Below are positions 7,006 to 14,326 of a stretch of DNA of 34,175 nucleotides, piece by piece. The notes beneath the pieces are model-generated. The model ran no database searches and was not told the DNA's origin. It was given only the letters and a program-made list of their open reading frames with translations. The DNA is from Bacteroidales bacterium (GTDB lineage Bacteria > Bacteroidota > Bacteroidia > Bacteroidales > Lentimicrobiaceae), in the NCBI GenBank assembly GCA_024636955.1, contig JAGXGB010000033.1, positions 1 to 34,175 on the forward strand. Reading direction: 5' to 3'. Within the stretch, counting starts at the first letter, position 1; each line of letters starts with the position of its first letter. The translations under genes were made by a program, and so were the position numbers.

Positions 7006-9404
7006 TCCTGTTTAGTTACCTCACATCGGCATTAAGAGGGCTACTACGCCAAAAAAGGTATCTCCTTATTAACCTGATGGGACTTTCTGTTGGCATAGCC
7101 GCTTATATGGTTATCATGCTGTATGTTACCCATGAAAAAGGTTACGATAAACACATTGAACAGCGTGACAAAATGTTCAGGGTTGTAGAAGTGCAAAACG
7201 AACCCGGCGTTGGTAACCAGCATGTGGCCATAACAATGGCTCCTCTTGCGAGTGAAATGAAGAACTATTTCCCACAGATAAAAGAAACTGTAAGAATACT
7301 TCCTGCATATAACATTGCTGCAGTTGGTCATGGCGATAAACTGTTCAGAGAAACGAACATGATCTGTGCCGACCCCAGCGTTATTGATATGTTCTCTATC
7401 AGGTTTTTAAGGGGAAATGAGAGTCTTGCATTAAGGAAGCCCAAAACAATTGTAGTTTCTGAAGAAATAGCCAAAAAGTACTTTGAAACTGTTGATGAAG
7501 CTTATAATTCAGTCCTGATGCTTGATAACGTATCATATCGTATTGAAGGTATAATAGAAAATCAACCCACTAATTCGCACATATTTTTCAATATAATTAT
7601 TTCAATGTCGTCAATAGAGGGCACTCCGGGATTTGAGTGGATGTCGTCATGGGGAAATAATTCATTGGTTACCTATGTGTTGTTAAATGACGAATTACAA
7701 GAACAAGAAATAGAGTCAGGTTTTGAGAAATTTGTGAAGGATAAAATCTTTAGCACTGATGAGGGATGGGAATATCTGGAAATGTATTTGCAGCCGGTTA
7801 ATGAAATCTACCTGAAATCAAACCACATAAAATTCCAAATAGTGCAAGTAACAGGTGATTCAAAGATCATAACCATTTTTACCATCATTGCTTCACTTAT
7901 TCTATTAATTGCTTGTGTTAACTATATCAATATTTCCCTTGCCCGCTCTGTAAAACAGTCGAAGGAAGTGGGCATGCGCAAAGTATTGGGGGCCGACAGA
8001 ATGAGCCTGGTTTACAGGTTTATCAGTGAGTCATTCCTTATAACATTAATTGCAATTCTTTTCTCCGTTGGACTGCTTGAATTAGTGCTGCCCGAAATCA
8101 ATTCAATGTTAGGTACAGCCTTTGTTCTTGATTTTCGTGAACCCCTTTTTAATATTGGATTAGTAATTCTGTTAATCGGCATCAGCCTTGTTTCAGGTTC
8201 ATATCCTGCTTTTTACTTATCACGGTATCAGCCTATAAGTGTATTAAAAGGAGGTATTACATCAGTTGGTAACTCAGGTATTCTGAGTAAGAGCTTGATG
8301 GTTTTCCAGTTTGCAATCAGTATAGGACTGATCTTTTCAATTCTGATGATCAACGACCAAATTAAGTATATTCAAAAGAAAGATCTGGGTATCAACTACA
8401 GCAATTCACTCTTTGTATTTTTTGGTCCTGATGATTACAGGAAACTTGATGTGCTGAAACAAACCCTAATGCAAAATCCTGCTGTAAGAAGCGTTTCAGG
8501 TGCGTCATTTTTGAATGGAGTAAGTGGTTCACAAGGCCCTATTTATATTGATGATTCAGTGAGAACCAAACTGACAGTCAGATACGGCTATGTTGACCAT
8601 GATTTTTTCACTTCAATGGGCATAAAGCTTGCCGATGGGAGAAACTTTGATCCCACCCGACATAATGATAGTGCCGGTGTTGTTATACTTAACCAAAGCG
8701 CTATTGATAAACTTGGCTGGGATGATTTTGAAGGTAAAAGACTTAGCGCGGTTTCTGATGATTCAACCAGAAAACCTTATGTTGTTGGTGTGATACAGGA
8801 CTATCACTACTATTCACTGAAAACAATAATAGAACCGGCAGCTTACTTCTACGATCCATCGCGGTTTAACGGTGTAAATATAAAGTACTCATCACAAACT
8901 GGGCTAACAGAAATTGATAAGTATATTGAATCAAAATGGAAAGAGTTGTTCCCTAAAACACCTTACCGGTCAATTTCTGACGACAAATACTTAGCTGAAA
9001 GTTATAGAAATGATCTAAAGATCAGAACATTATTTGTATACTTTGCCATAATAAGCCTGTTTCTCTCATGCCTGGGTCTGTATGGCCTCACCTCACTGTT
9101 AATTGAGCAGAAAACCAAGATCATTGGAATAAAGAAGGTTTTAGGAAGTCCCGTGCGCTCTATCATTGTAAACCTCGTTAAAGAATACATGATATTGGTT
9201 GCTTTGGCAGGGGTTATTGCTATTCCTTTATCACTTTTATTTATCCAGCGCTTCCTTGATAATTATCCTTACAGAGTTGAAATAAGCCTTTACAACATAC
9301 TGTTTGCCGTTACCAGCGCAGTAATAATAGCCTTTATCACCGTAATATTCAAAGCCGGCAAAACAGCAAATTCCAATCCACTGGAAGCGTTGAAGTACGA
9401 ATAG
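7002..9404 (+). CDS. FtsX-type ABC permease (duplicated MacB_PCD/FtsX)
   Basis: 800 residues with two MacB-like halves. Each has a periplasmic core domain followed by FtsX transmembrane helices: membrane segments near 20-42, three around 285-410, one near 430 after a linker, and three in the last 130 residues. The coupling-helix motifs SKEVGMRKVLGA and KTKIIGIKKVLGS are present in each half, and the C-terminus is NSNPLEALKYE. The start overlaps the ATPase stop by 4 bp. Such 800-residue duplicated permeases are abundant in Bacteroidota and usually annotated as antimicrobial-peptide or macrolide export; the substrate cannot be told from sequence. A paralogue is encoded at 21080-23500. Confidence 0.93.
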   Translation: MILFSYLTSALRGLLRQKRYLLINLMGLSVGIAAYMVIMLYVTHEKGYDKHIEQRDKMFRVVEVQNEPGVGNQHVAITMAPLASEMKNYFPQIKETVRILPAYNIAAVGHGDKLFRETNMICADPSVIDMFSIRFLRGNESLALRKPKTIVVSEEIAKKYFETVDEAYNSVLMLDNVSYRIEGIIENQPTNSHIFFNIIISMSSIEGTPGFEWMSSWGNNSLVTYVLLNDELQEQEIESGFEKFVKDKIFSTDEGWEYLEMYLQPVNEIYLKSNHIKFQIVQVTGDSKIITIFTIIASLILLIACVNYINISLARSVKQSKEVGMRKVLGADRMSLVYRFISESFLITLIAILFSVGLLELVLPEINSMLGTAFVLDFREPLFNIGLVILLIGISLVSGSYPAFYLSRYQPISVLKGGITSVGNSGILSKSLMVFQFAISIGLIFSILMINDQIKYIQKKDLGINYSNSLFVFFGPDDYRKLDVLKQTLMQNPAVRSVSGASFLNGVSGSQGPIYIDDSVRTKLTVRYGYVDHDFFTSMGIKLADGRNFDPTRHNDSAGVVILNQSAIDKLGWDDFEGKRLSAVSDDSTRKPYVVGVIQDYHYYSLKTIIEPAAYFYDPSRFNGVNIKYSSQTGLTEIDKYIESKWKELFPKTPYRSISDDKYLAESYRNDLKIRTLFVYFAIISLFLSCLGLYGLTSLLIEQKTKIIGIKKVLGSPVRSIIVNLVKEYMILVALAGVIAIPLSLLFIQRFLDNYPYRVEISLYNILFAVTSAVIIAFITVIFKAGKTANSNPLEALKYE

Positions 9405-9687
9405 GACCGACTTGTATACCGACTTAGGAATCGAAATCCATCACCCTCAGGCCCTCTTCAGTGGACACGGCATATTGTTGATACAATATACAATACACTA
9501 AAGGCTATTGAATATAGGTATTGTTATGCTGCGTGGTTATCATGGGCCTTCTCACAAATATATAAAGAAAGGATTAATGCCGTCACTATAATAGTGTCGC
9601 TCTTTACTAATTATTAATAAATCCGAATAAGTTGGATTGTAAAGAAAATGGTAATGTAACTCGCTTGGAAAATAAATTTTCATAATC
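9405..9687. other. Intergenic region after exporter operon, with two inverted repeats
   Basis: The 348-base gap before the decarboxylase gene holds no credible ORF. ATATTGT/ACAATAT (9472-9478 and 9483-9489) is a perfect 7-bp inverted repeat with a 4-base centre, and CACTAT/ATAGTG (9584-9596) is a perfect 6-bp one. Neither is followed by a U-tract, so they are possible operators or weak terminators. A promoter occupies the right end. Confidence 0.4.
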
Positions 9688-9718
9688 TCTGATTCAGTCC
9701 GATTAAGTATTAAATTTG
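9688..9718 (+). promoter_or_regulatory. Bacteroidota housekeeping promoter of the arginine decarboxylase gene
   Basis: TCTG at 9688-9691 (one mismatch to TTTG), a 19-bp spacer, then TAAATTTG at 9711-9718, an exact TAnnTTTG. Transcription would begin near 9725, about 28 bases before the ATG. Confidence 0.6.
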
Positions 9719-9752
9719 CAATCCTTAATCCTTAAAAATCTGTTTACCTGAG

Positions 9753-11144
9753 ATGAAGAACAAGTATAGTGACCTAATCGAGCAGACTTTTGATTTTCCA
9801 CAGGATGAATTTCATGTTGAAGATAATGAGCTACATTTCCATAATATTCCATTAATGGATCTCATTAAACAGTATGGTACTCCACTGAAGATCACTTATT
9901 TGCCTAAGATATCAACACAGATTCAAAAGGCAAAGAAGATGTTTAATGTTGCAATTGCCAAGGCTGACTACCAGGGTGATTATCATTATTGCTATTGTAC
10001 TAAGAGCTCACACTTCTCTTTCGTAATGGAAGAAGTGCTTAAAAATGAGGTTCATCTGGAAACTTCCTCTGCTTTTGATATCTTTCTCTTAGAAACATTG
10101 CATGAACAGGGAATATTAAATAAGGATAGTTACATTATTTGTAACGGATTTAAGCGTCCTCAATACATTGAAAACATTGCTACCTTAATAAATGAGGGAT
10201 TTGAGAATACTATTCCTATTCTTGATAATAAGTTTGAACTTGATCAGCTTGACAGGAATATCACCAGGAAGTGTAAGATAGGGATACGTATTGCATCTGA
10301 AGAAGAGCCCAAGTTTGAATTCTATACTTCAAGACTTGGAATCAGGTACAATGATATTATCTCATATTATGAAGAGAAAATAAAGAATAATCCAAAGTTC
10401 CAGCTAAAGATGTTGCATTTCTTCATCAACACAGGCATAAAGGATTCTGCTTATTACTGGAATGAGCTTTCAAAGTGTGTTAATTTATACTGCCAGTTAA
10501 AAAGTATCTGTCCTGAACTTGATGCATTGAATATTGGTGGCGGATTCCCTATAAAGAATTCACTGTCATTTGATTACGACTATGAGTATATGGCTGAGGA
10601 GATCATTGCACAGATAAAAATGATTTGCCAGCGCAATAACACCGTTGAACCTGATATATTTACCGAGTTTGGATCATACACTGTTGGAGAGAGTGGCGCT
10701 ACCCTTTATTCCATTATTGACCAGAAGCAGCAGAATGACCGCGAGCTATGGAACATGATTGACTCATCATTCATGACTACCTTGCCTGACACCTGGGCAC
10801 TTAACCAGCGCTTTATACTACTCGGCATAAATAAGTGGGATTCAGAGTATGAACGGGTGTTCCTTGGGGGATTAACATGTGATAGTGAGGATTACTACAA
10901 TGCCGAAGCACATGCGAATGCTATATTCCTGCCAAAGCTTGATAATGATGAGCCATTATATATAGGATTATTTCACACCGGTGCTTATCAGGAATCAATT
11001 GGCGGATATGGAGGCATACAGCATTGTTTAATACCGGCACCGAAGCATATAATCATTGATCTTGACGAAGAAGGCGAGTATACAACCAAGCTTTTTGCGA
11101 AGGAACAGTCGCACAAATCCATGCTCCGAATCCTGGGTTATTGA
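9753..11144 (+). CDS. speA: PLP-dependent arginine decarboxylase (fold type III)
   Basis: 463 residues. It has an alanine-racemase-like PLP barrel (about 45-315) and a C-terminal beta domain. The PLP-binding lysine is K84 in YCYCTKSSH, the phosphate-binding glycine run is LNIGGGFP, FTEFGSYTVGESGA follows, and the substrate-side motif CDSED lies in GGLTCDSEDYY. The GLFHTGAYQES segment resembles biosynthetic arginine decarboxylases. It is shorter than E. coli SpeA (about 630-660), as expected for the compact Bacteroidota version. An agmatinase gene follows 106 bp downstream, which supports arginine to agmatine to putrescine. A decarboxylase for another basic amino acid or carboxynorspermidine is the main alternative. 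The symbol is given by function, not by close similarity to E. coli SpeA. Confidence 0.78.
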   Translation: MKNKYSDLIEQTFDFPQDEFHVEDNELHFHNIPLMDLIKQYGTPLKITYLPKISTQIQKAKKMFNVAIAKADYQGDYHYCYCTKSSHFSFVMEEVLKNEVHLETSSAFDIFLLETLHEQGILNKDSYIICNGFKRPQYIENIATLINEGFENTIPILDNKFELDQLDRNITRKCKIGIRIASEEEPKFEFYTSRLGIRYNDIISYYEEKIKNNPKFQLKMLHFFINTGIKDSAYYWNELSKCVNLYCQLKSICPELDALNIGGGFPIKNSLSFDYDYEYMAEEIIAQIKMICQRNNTVEPDIFTEFGSYTVGESGATLYSIIDQKQQNDRELWNMIDSSFMTTLPDTWALNQRFILLGINKWDSEYERVFLGGLTCDSEDYYNAEAHANAIFLPKLDNDEPLYIGLFHTGAYQESIGGYGGIQHCLIPAPKHIIIDLDEEGEYTTKLFAKEQSHKSMLRILGY

Positions 11145-11185
11145 TTTTCGGTCATTAATGCAGTAACTTAGCGGATTATTTAATG

Positions 11186-11217
11186 AGGTAATCGCCAGTT
11201 GGGAATTTTGGTTACCT
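11186..11217. repeat. Inverted repeat in speA-speB gap
   Basis: AGGTAA (11186-11191) pairs perfectly with TTACCT (11212-11217) across a 20-base loop in the 106-bp gap between the decarboxylase and agmatinase genes. It could shape the intercistronic mRNA or mark an operator. The arms are short and the role is unknown. Confidence 0.3.
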
Positions 11218-11250
11218 GTTTGCTTTCAGTATTCATAAAACCGGGGAATT

Positions 11251-12123
11251 ATGAAACACAAGAATTTTGGCGGTTTACCCGACCAATACTCAAAGATTGA
11301 GAATTCAAAAGTAGTGATAGTGCCGGTACCTTATGATGGTACATCCACATGGATAAAGGGTGCTGATAAAGGTCCTGATGCTATCATTGAAGCTTCACAC
11401 AACATGGAACTTTATGATATTGTCGCCGATAAGGAAGCATATAAGGTAGGCATTCATACTGCTGATCCCATAAAAGAACGCAGATCGCCTGAGCGGGTCG
11501 CAAAGGAAGTTGAGGCAAGAGTTACACAATTGCTGAAGAAGAAAAAATTCCCGGTTATTCTTGGAGGTGAGCACTCAGTAAGCATTGGCGCTTTCAGAGC
11601 ATTCGCTGAATTTTATAAAGGTGCAGATTTCACCATTCTGCAGTTTGATGCTCATGCAGACCTTAGGCAGGAATATGAGGGAAGTAGATACAACCATGCC
11701 TGTGTTATGGCACGTGCTGCGGAACTTGCCCCTATTCTGCAGGTTGGAGTACGCAGTATGAGCTTTGAAGAAAGAGCTGATGTTGCTCCTGAAAGGGTCT
11801 TTTATGCTGATTACATCCTCGACTCAAACAATACAACCTGGATGTATGACTTGCTCAATAAAACAGGAAAGAATGTTTATATAACCATTGACCTTGATGT
11901 ATTTGACCCATCAATCATGCCTGCAACAGGAACCCCTGAGCCAGGAGGAATGCTGTGGTACACAATGCTTGATATTTTAAGCAAGATTAACCAAAAAACC
12001 AATATCGTTGGCTTTGATGTTGTTGAACTGTCACCAGTGAAATATAACAAAGCACCAAATTTCATGGCAGCTAAGCTGATATATCAGTTGCTGACTTACA
12101 AGTTTAGCAGTACTCTGAAATAA
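11251..12123 (+). CDS. speB: Agmatinase (ureohydrolase family)
   Basis: 290 residues, normal for the family. All manganese-binding motifs are present: GGEH108S, FD133AH135AD137, YNH149A (active-site His), D214LD216VFDPSIMPATGTPEPGG and VE259LSP. The enzyme hydrolyses agmatine to putrescine and urea in the cytoplasm. The upstream arginine decarboxylase makes agmatine the likely substrate, although arginase, formiminoglutamase and other ureohydrolases share the fold. Transcription probably reads through from the decarboxylase gene, since no separate promoter was recognised in the gap. The convergent deoxyhypusine-synthase homologue ends 48 bp downstream. Confidence 0.88.
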   Translation: MKHKNFGGLPDQYSKIENSKVVIVPVPYDGTSTWIKGADKGPDAIIEASHNMELYDIVADKEAYKVGIHTADPIKERRSPERVAKEVEARVTQLLKKKKFPVILGGEHSVSIGAFRAFAEFYKGADFTILQFDAHADLRQEYEGSRYNHACVMARAAELAPILQVGVRSMSFEERADVAPERVFYADYILDSNNTTWMYDLLNKTGKNVYITIDLDVFDPSIMPATGTPEPGGMLWYTMLDILSKINQKTNIVGFDVVELSPVKYNKAPNFMAAKLIYQLLTYKFSSTLK

Positions 12124-12171
12124 AGACCACCTAATAGTAAAGGCCACCCAAGCGCAGGTGTCCATCAGATA

Positions 12172-13146
12172 TTACCAACCCAGAATCCAGGCAAACATAA
12201 GCGGAGCAACGATTGTTGCATCACTTTCTACAATGAATTTCGGTGTTGTGATATCGAGTTTTCCCCAGGTAATTTTCTCATTAGGAACAGCGCCTGAATA
12301 ACTTCCATAAGAAGTTGTTGAGTCACTAATCTGGCAGAAGTACGACCAGAATGGTACATCATGCCACTCAAGGTCCTGATACATCATAGGCACAACACAT
12401 ATTGGGAAGTCACCTGCAATTCCGCCACCAATCTGGAAGAAGCCAACTCCTTTACCTGAAGAATTCTGACGGTACCAGTGTGATAACCACACCATGTAAT
12501 CAATTCCTGACTTCATGGTTGACGGCTTCAATTCACCTTTGATGCAATATGAAGCAAATATATTACCCATTGTACTGTCCTCCCATCCGGGAACAATAAT
12601 AGGCAGGTTCTTTTCTGCAGCTGCTATCATCCATGAGTCTTTTGGGTCAATTTCATAATCGGCTTCCATTACACGGCTATTGAGCAGCTTATACATGTAT
12701 TCATGAGGGAAGTAACGTTCATCAGCAGCCTCGGCATCTTTCCATATCTTTTCAATATGATGCTGGATCTTACGGAAAGCCTCTTCTTCAGGAATGCAAG
12801 TGTCAGTAACCCTGTTTAGCCCTTTTTCGAGCAATTCATATTCCTGCTCGGGCGTTAGATCACGGTAATTAGGCACACGCTTGTAATGCGAATGTGCAAC
12901 AAGATTCATGATATCTTCCTCAAGATTAGCGCCTGTGCATGATATGATCTGCACTTTATCCTGCCTAATCATCTCAGCCAGCGATATACCCAACTCAGCA
13001 GTGCTCATAGCACCGGCAAGGGTAATCATCATTTTACCACCTTCGGTAAGATGGGCTTCATAAGCTTTTGATGCATCAACCAATGCGGCTGAATTAAAAT
13101 GCCTGTAATGATGTTCTACAAACTTTGAAATGGGACCTTTATTCAT
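12172..13146 (-). CDS. Deoxyhypusine-synthase-family enzyme (probable homospermidine-synthase-like)
   Basis: 324 residues. The DHS fold is recognisable: N-terminal AGAMSTAELG, the NAD-side CTGANLEEDIMNLVAH, central VPGWEDSTMGN, and the C-terminal PNEKITWGK motif whose Lys296 matches the lysine that carries the aminobutyl intermediate in eukaryotic DHS. Bacteria lack eIF5A, so the acceptor cannot be that protein. Bacterial members are thought to transfer the aminobutyl group of spermidine to putrescine or another amine, giving homospermidine. Its convergent neighbours make agmatine and putrescine, so a polyamine role is well supported; the exact product is not. A CAAAGATA (reverse complement of a -7 box) lies just before the start at 13163-13170. 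Confidence 0.82.
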   Translation of the reverse strand: MNKGPISKFVEHHYRHFNSAALVDASKAYEAHLTEGGKMMITLAGAMSTAELGISLAEMIRQDKVQIISCTGANLEEDIMNLVAHSHYKRVPNYRDLTPEQEYELLEKGLNRVTDTCIPEEEAFRKIQHHIEKIWKDAEAADERYFPHEYMYKLLNSRVMEADYEIDPKDSWMIAAAEKNLPIIVPGWEDSTMGNIFASYCIKGELKPSTMKSGIDYMVWLSHWYRQNSSGKGVGFFQIGGGIAGDFPICVVPMMYQDLEWHDVPFWSYFCQISDSTTSYGSYSGAVPNEKITWGKLDITTPKFIVESDATIVAPLMFAWILGW

Positions 13147-13162
13147 TATATAAAATTTTTGG

Positions 13163-13170
13163 CAAAGATA
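13163..13170 (-). promoter_or_regulatory. Possible -7 element of the DHS-family gene
   Basis: On the minus strand the bases read TATCTTTG, an exact TAnnTTTG, 17 bases before the ATG. No clear -33 TTTG is found at the right distance, so only the -7 half is supported. The leader would be about 10 bases. Confidence 0.35.
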
Positions 13171-13267
13171 TGAAACAAAATAGTTTTTTTTCTCATAAAA
13201 TGCTATCTTTCAGCCCTAAATATAGAGTTAGTAGCAGGTCAGATATCTTACAAATAATCAGTTAGTT

Positions 13268-13282
13268 TGGCACTGTGATTGA
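13268..13282 (+). promoter_or_regulatory. Weak sigma-54-like element upstream of the secreted protein gene
   Basis: TTGGCAC-N5-TTGA: the -24 part is exact and TTG is at the right spacing, but the -12 dinucleotide is GA, not GC. The predicted start near 13294 would lie 16 bases before the ATG at 13310. A rival reading is a poor -33/-7 pair (TTTG at 13266, CTCGTTTG at 13285). Confidence 0.3.
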
Positions 13283-13309
13283 TGCTCGTTTGCAAATTTA
13301 TTGCTTGTT

Positions 13310-14170
13310 ATGGTTAGTAGTTTCCCTACTTATGTGCAAATGCATCTGATTGTTTTAAAAAACAATACAACATTCGTCTGTAAACTATTCAAGGTAAAAC
13401 AAGCCATTTTGTTTTTGCTGATACCGGTTATTTCACTTTTTACATTATTTCCCAACCAGTTGCATGCTCAGAGCACTGTTGAAGGGCCTGTGGTTTCAGA
13501 AATATTGGGCGATAAGTATTTTGATGCCGTGGAGTATCTTGAACGTAACACCTGGATTTATGATACTTTAGTTAAGGCCAATATACCACCTGAACTTGCC
13601 TTTTCAGTTGTTTTCCCCAGTCTTACACGTTATTCAGCGTTAAAAGATATTATGGAAACCAGCGGTATGAAGACTTTATACGTTCAATCAGGCCGAAAGT
13701 ACTCGAAGTATGTGGTGGGAAGATTTCAGATGTCGCCTTCTTTTGCTGAATTGGTTGAGCGTAATGTTATACGGTATAAACTGTGGGATTATAAATTCAA
13801 GCTCACTAACAATGCAAAAGCCAGAAGTGAAAGGTCCAGGCGACTTGATTCTCCCGATTGGCAAGTACAGTATCTAATACTGTATATCAAAATTATGGAT
13901 AAACGTTTTTCACATCTCAAGTGGAAAACACCTGAAGATAAAGTGCGCTTTTATGCAACAGCTTTTAACATAGGCTTTAACAAAAATGAGCGCACCATAA
14001 AGTACTTGATGCATAAGCGGACTTTCTTAAGAAAAACAAAGCAGTACAAAGGAAAGCTCAGGCATGGTGATATTGCCGCATGGTTTTATGAAAACGACGG
14101 TCACCGGTTTAAGTCGGCAATTTCAATCCTTCCTCCTAAGGAGCCTGCGAGTAAAGAAGAAGAGGAGTAG
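13310..14170 (+). CDS. Secreted lysozyme-fold-like protein (possibly degenerate transglycosylase)
   Basis: About 287 residues from the ATG at 13310; a TTG at 13301 and an ATG at 13340 are also in frame, and the 13340 start gives the shortest n-region. A hydrophobic stretch ending LHAQ is a signal peptide, so the product is periplasmic or exported. The segment NIPPELAFSVVFPSL followed by VVGRFQMSPSFAELV resembles the lytic-transglycosylase pattern (PPEL...ES... then G.MQ..P..A). The catalytic Glu position reads FPS instead of ES, so activity is doubtful or uses another residue. The rest is basic and helical, and the tail is Glu-rich (PASKEEEE). Family membership is a weak inference from these two patches. 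The neighbours give no functional hint. Confidence 0.6.
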   Translation: MVSSFPTYVQMHLIVLKNNTTFVCKLFKVKQAILFLLIPVISLFTLFPNQLHAQSTVEGPVVSEILGDKYFDAVEYLERNTWIYDTLVKANIPPELAFSVVFPSLTRYSALKDIMETSGMKTLYVQSGRKYSKYVVGRFQMSPSFAELVERNVIRYKLWDYKFKLTNNAKARSERSRRLDSPDWQVQYLILYIKIMDKRFSHLKWKTPEDKVRFYATAFNIGFNKNERTIKYLMHKRTFLRKTKQYKGKLRHGDIAAWFYENDGHRFKSAISILPPKEPASKEEEE

Positions 14171-14270
14171 GGTTTAAAATTATAACATCTTTTGCCATGT
14201 GCTAATGTTAGCAGAATGGGTTTTTATAATCCTGGAATGTCTCAATAACATTTAGTGGAAGCAAACCTGC

Positions 14271-14312
14271 TTTCTGCCGTGATTATATTATCTTTCTGCG
14301 GTGCTTATATTA
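14271..14312. repeat. Two 22-bp tandem repeats
   Basis: Bases 14271-14290 and 14293-14312 match in 18 of 20 positions (TTTCTGC, then G/C changes, then TTATATTA), with a 22-bp period. They lie between the secreted lysozyme-fold-like gene and the glucanase stop, with no ORF. Confidence 0.6.
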
Positions 14313-14326
14313 CTTGATATTATTAG

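Noticed and set aside
9472..9596. Inverted repeats after the exporter operon as terminators or transposon ends
   Set aside because: Neither has a U-tract, target duplication or transposase remnant; left as possible operators.
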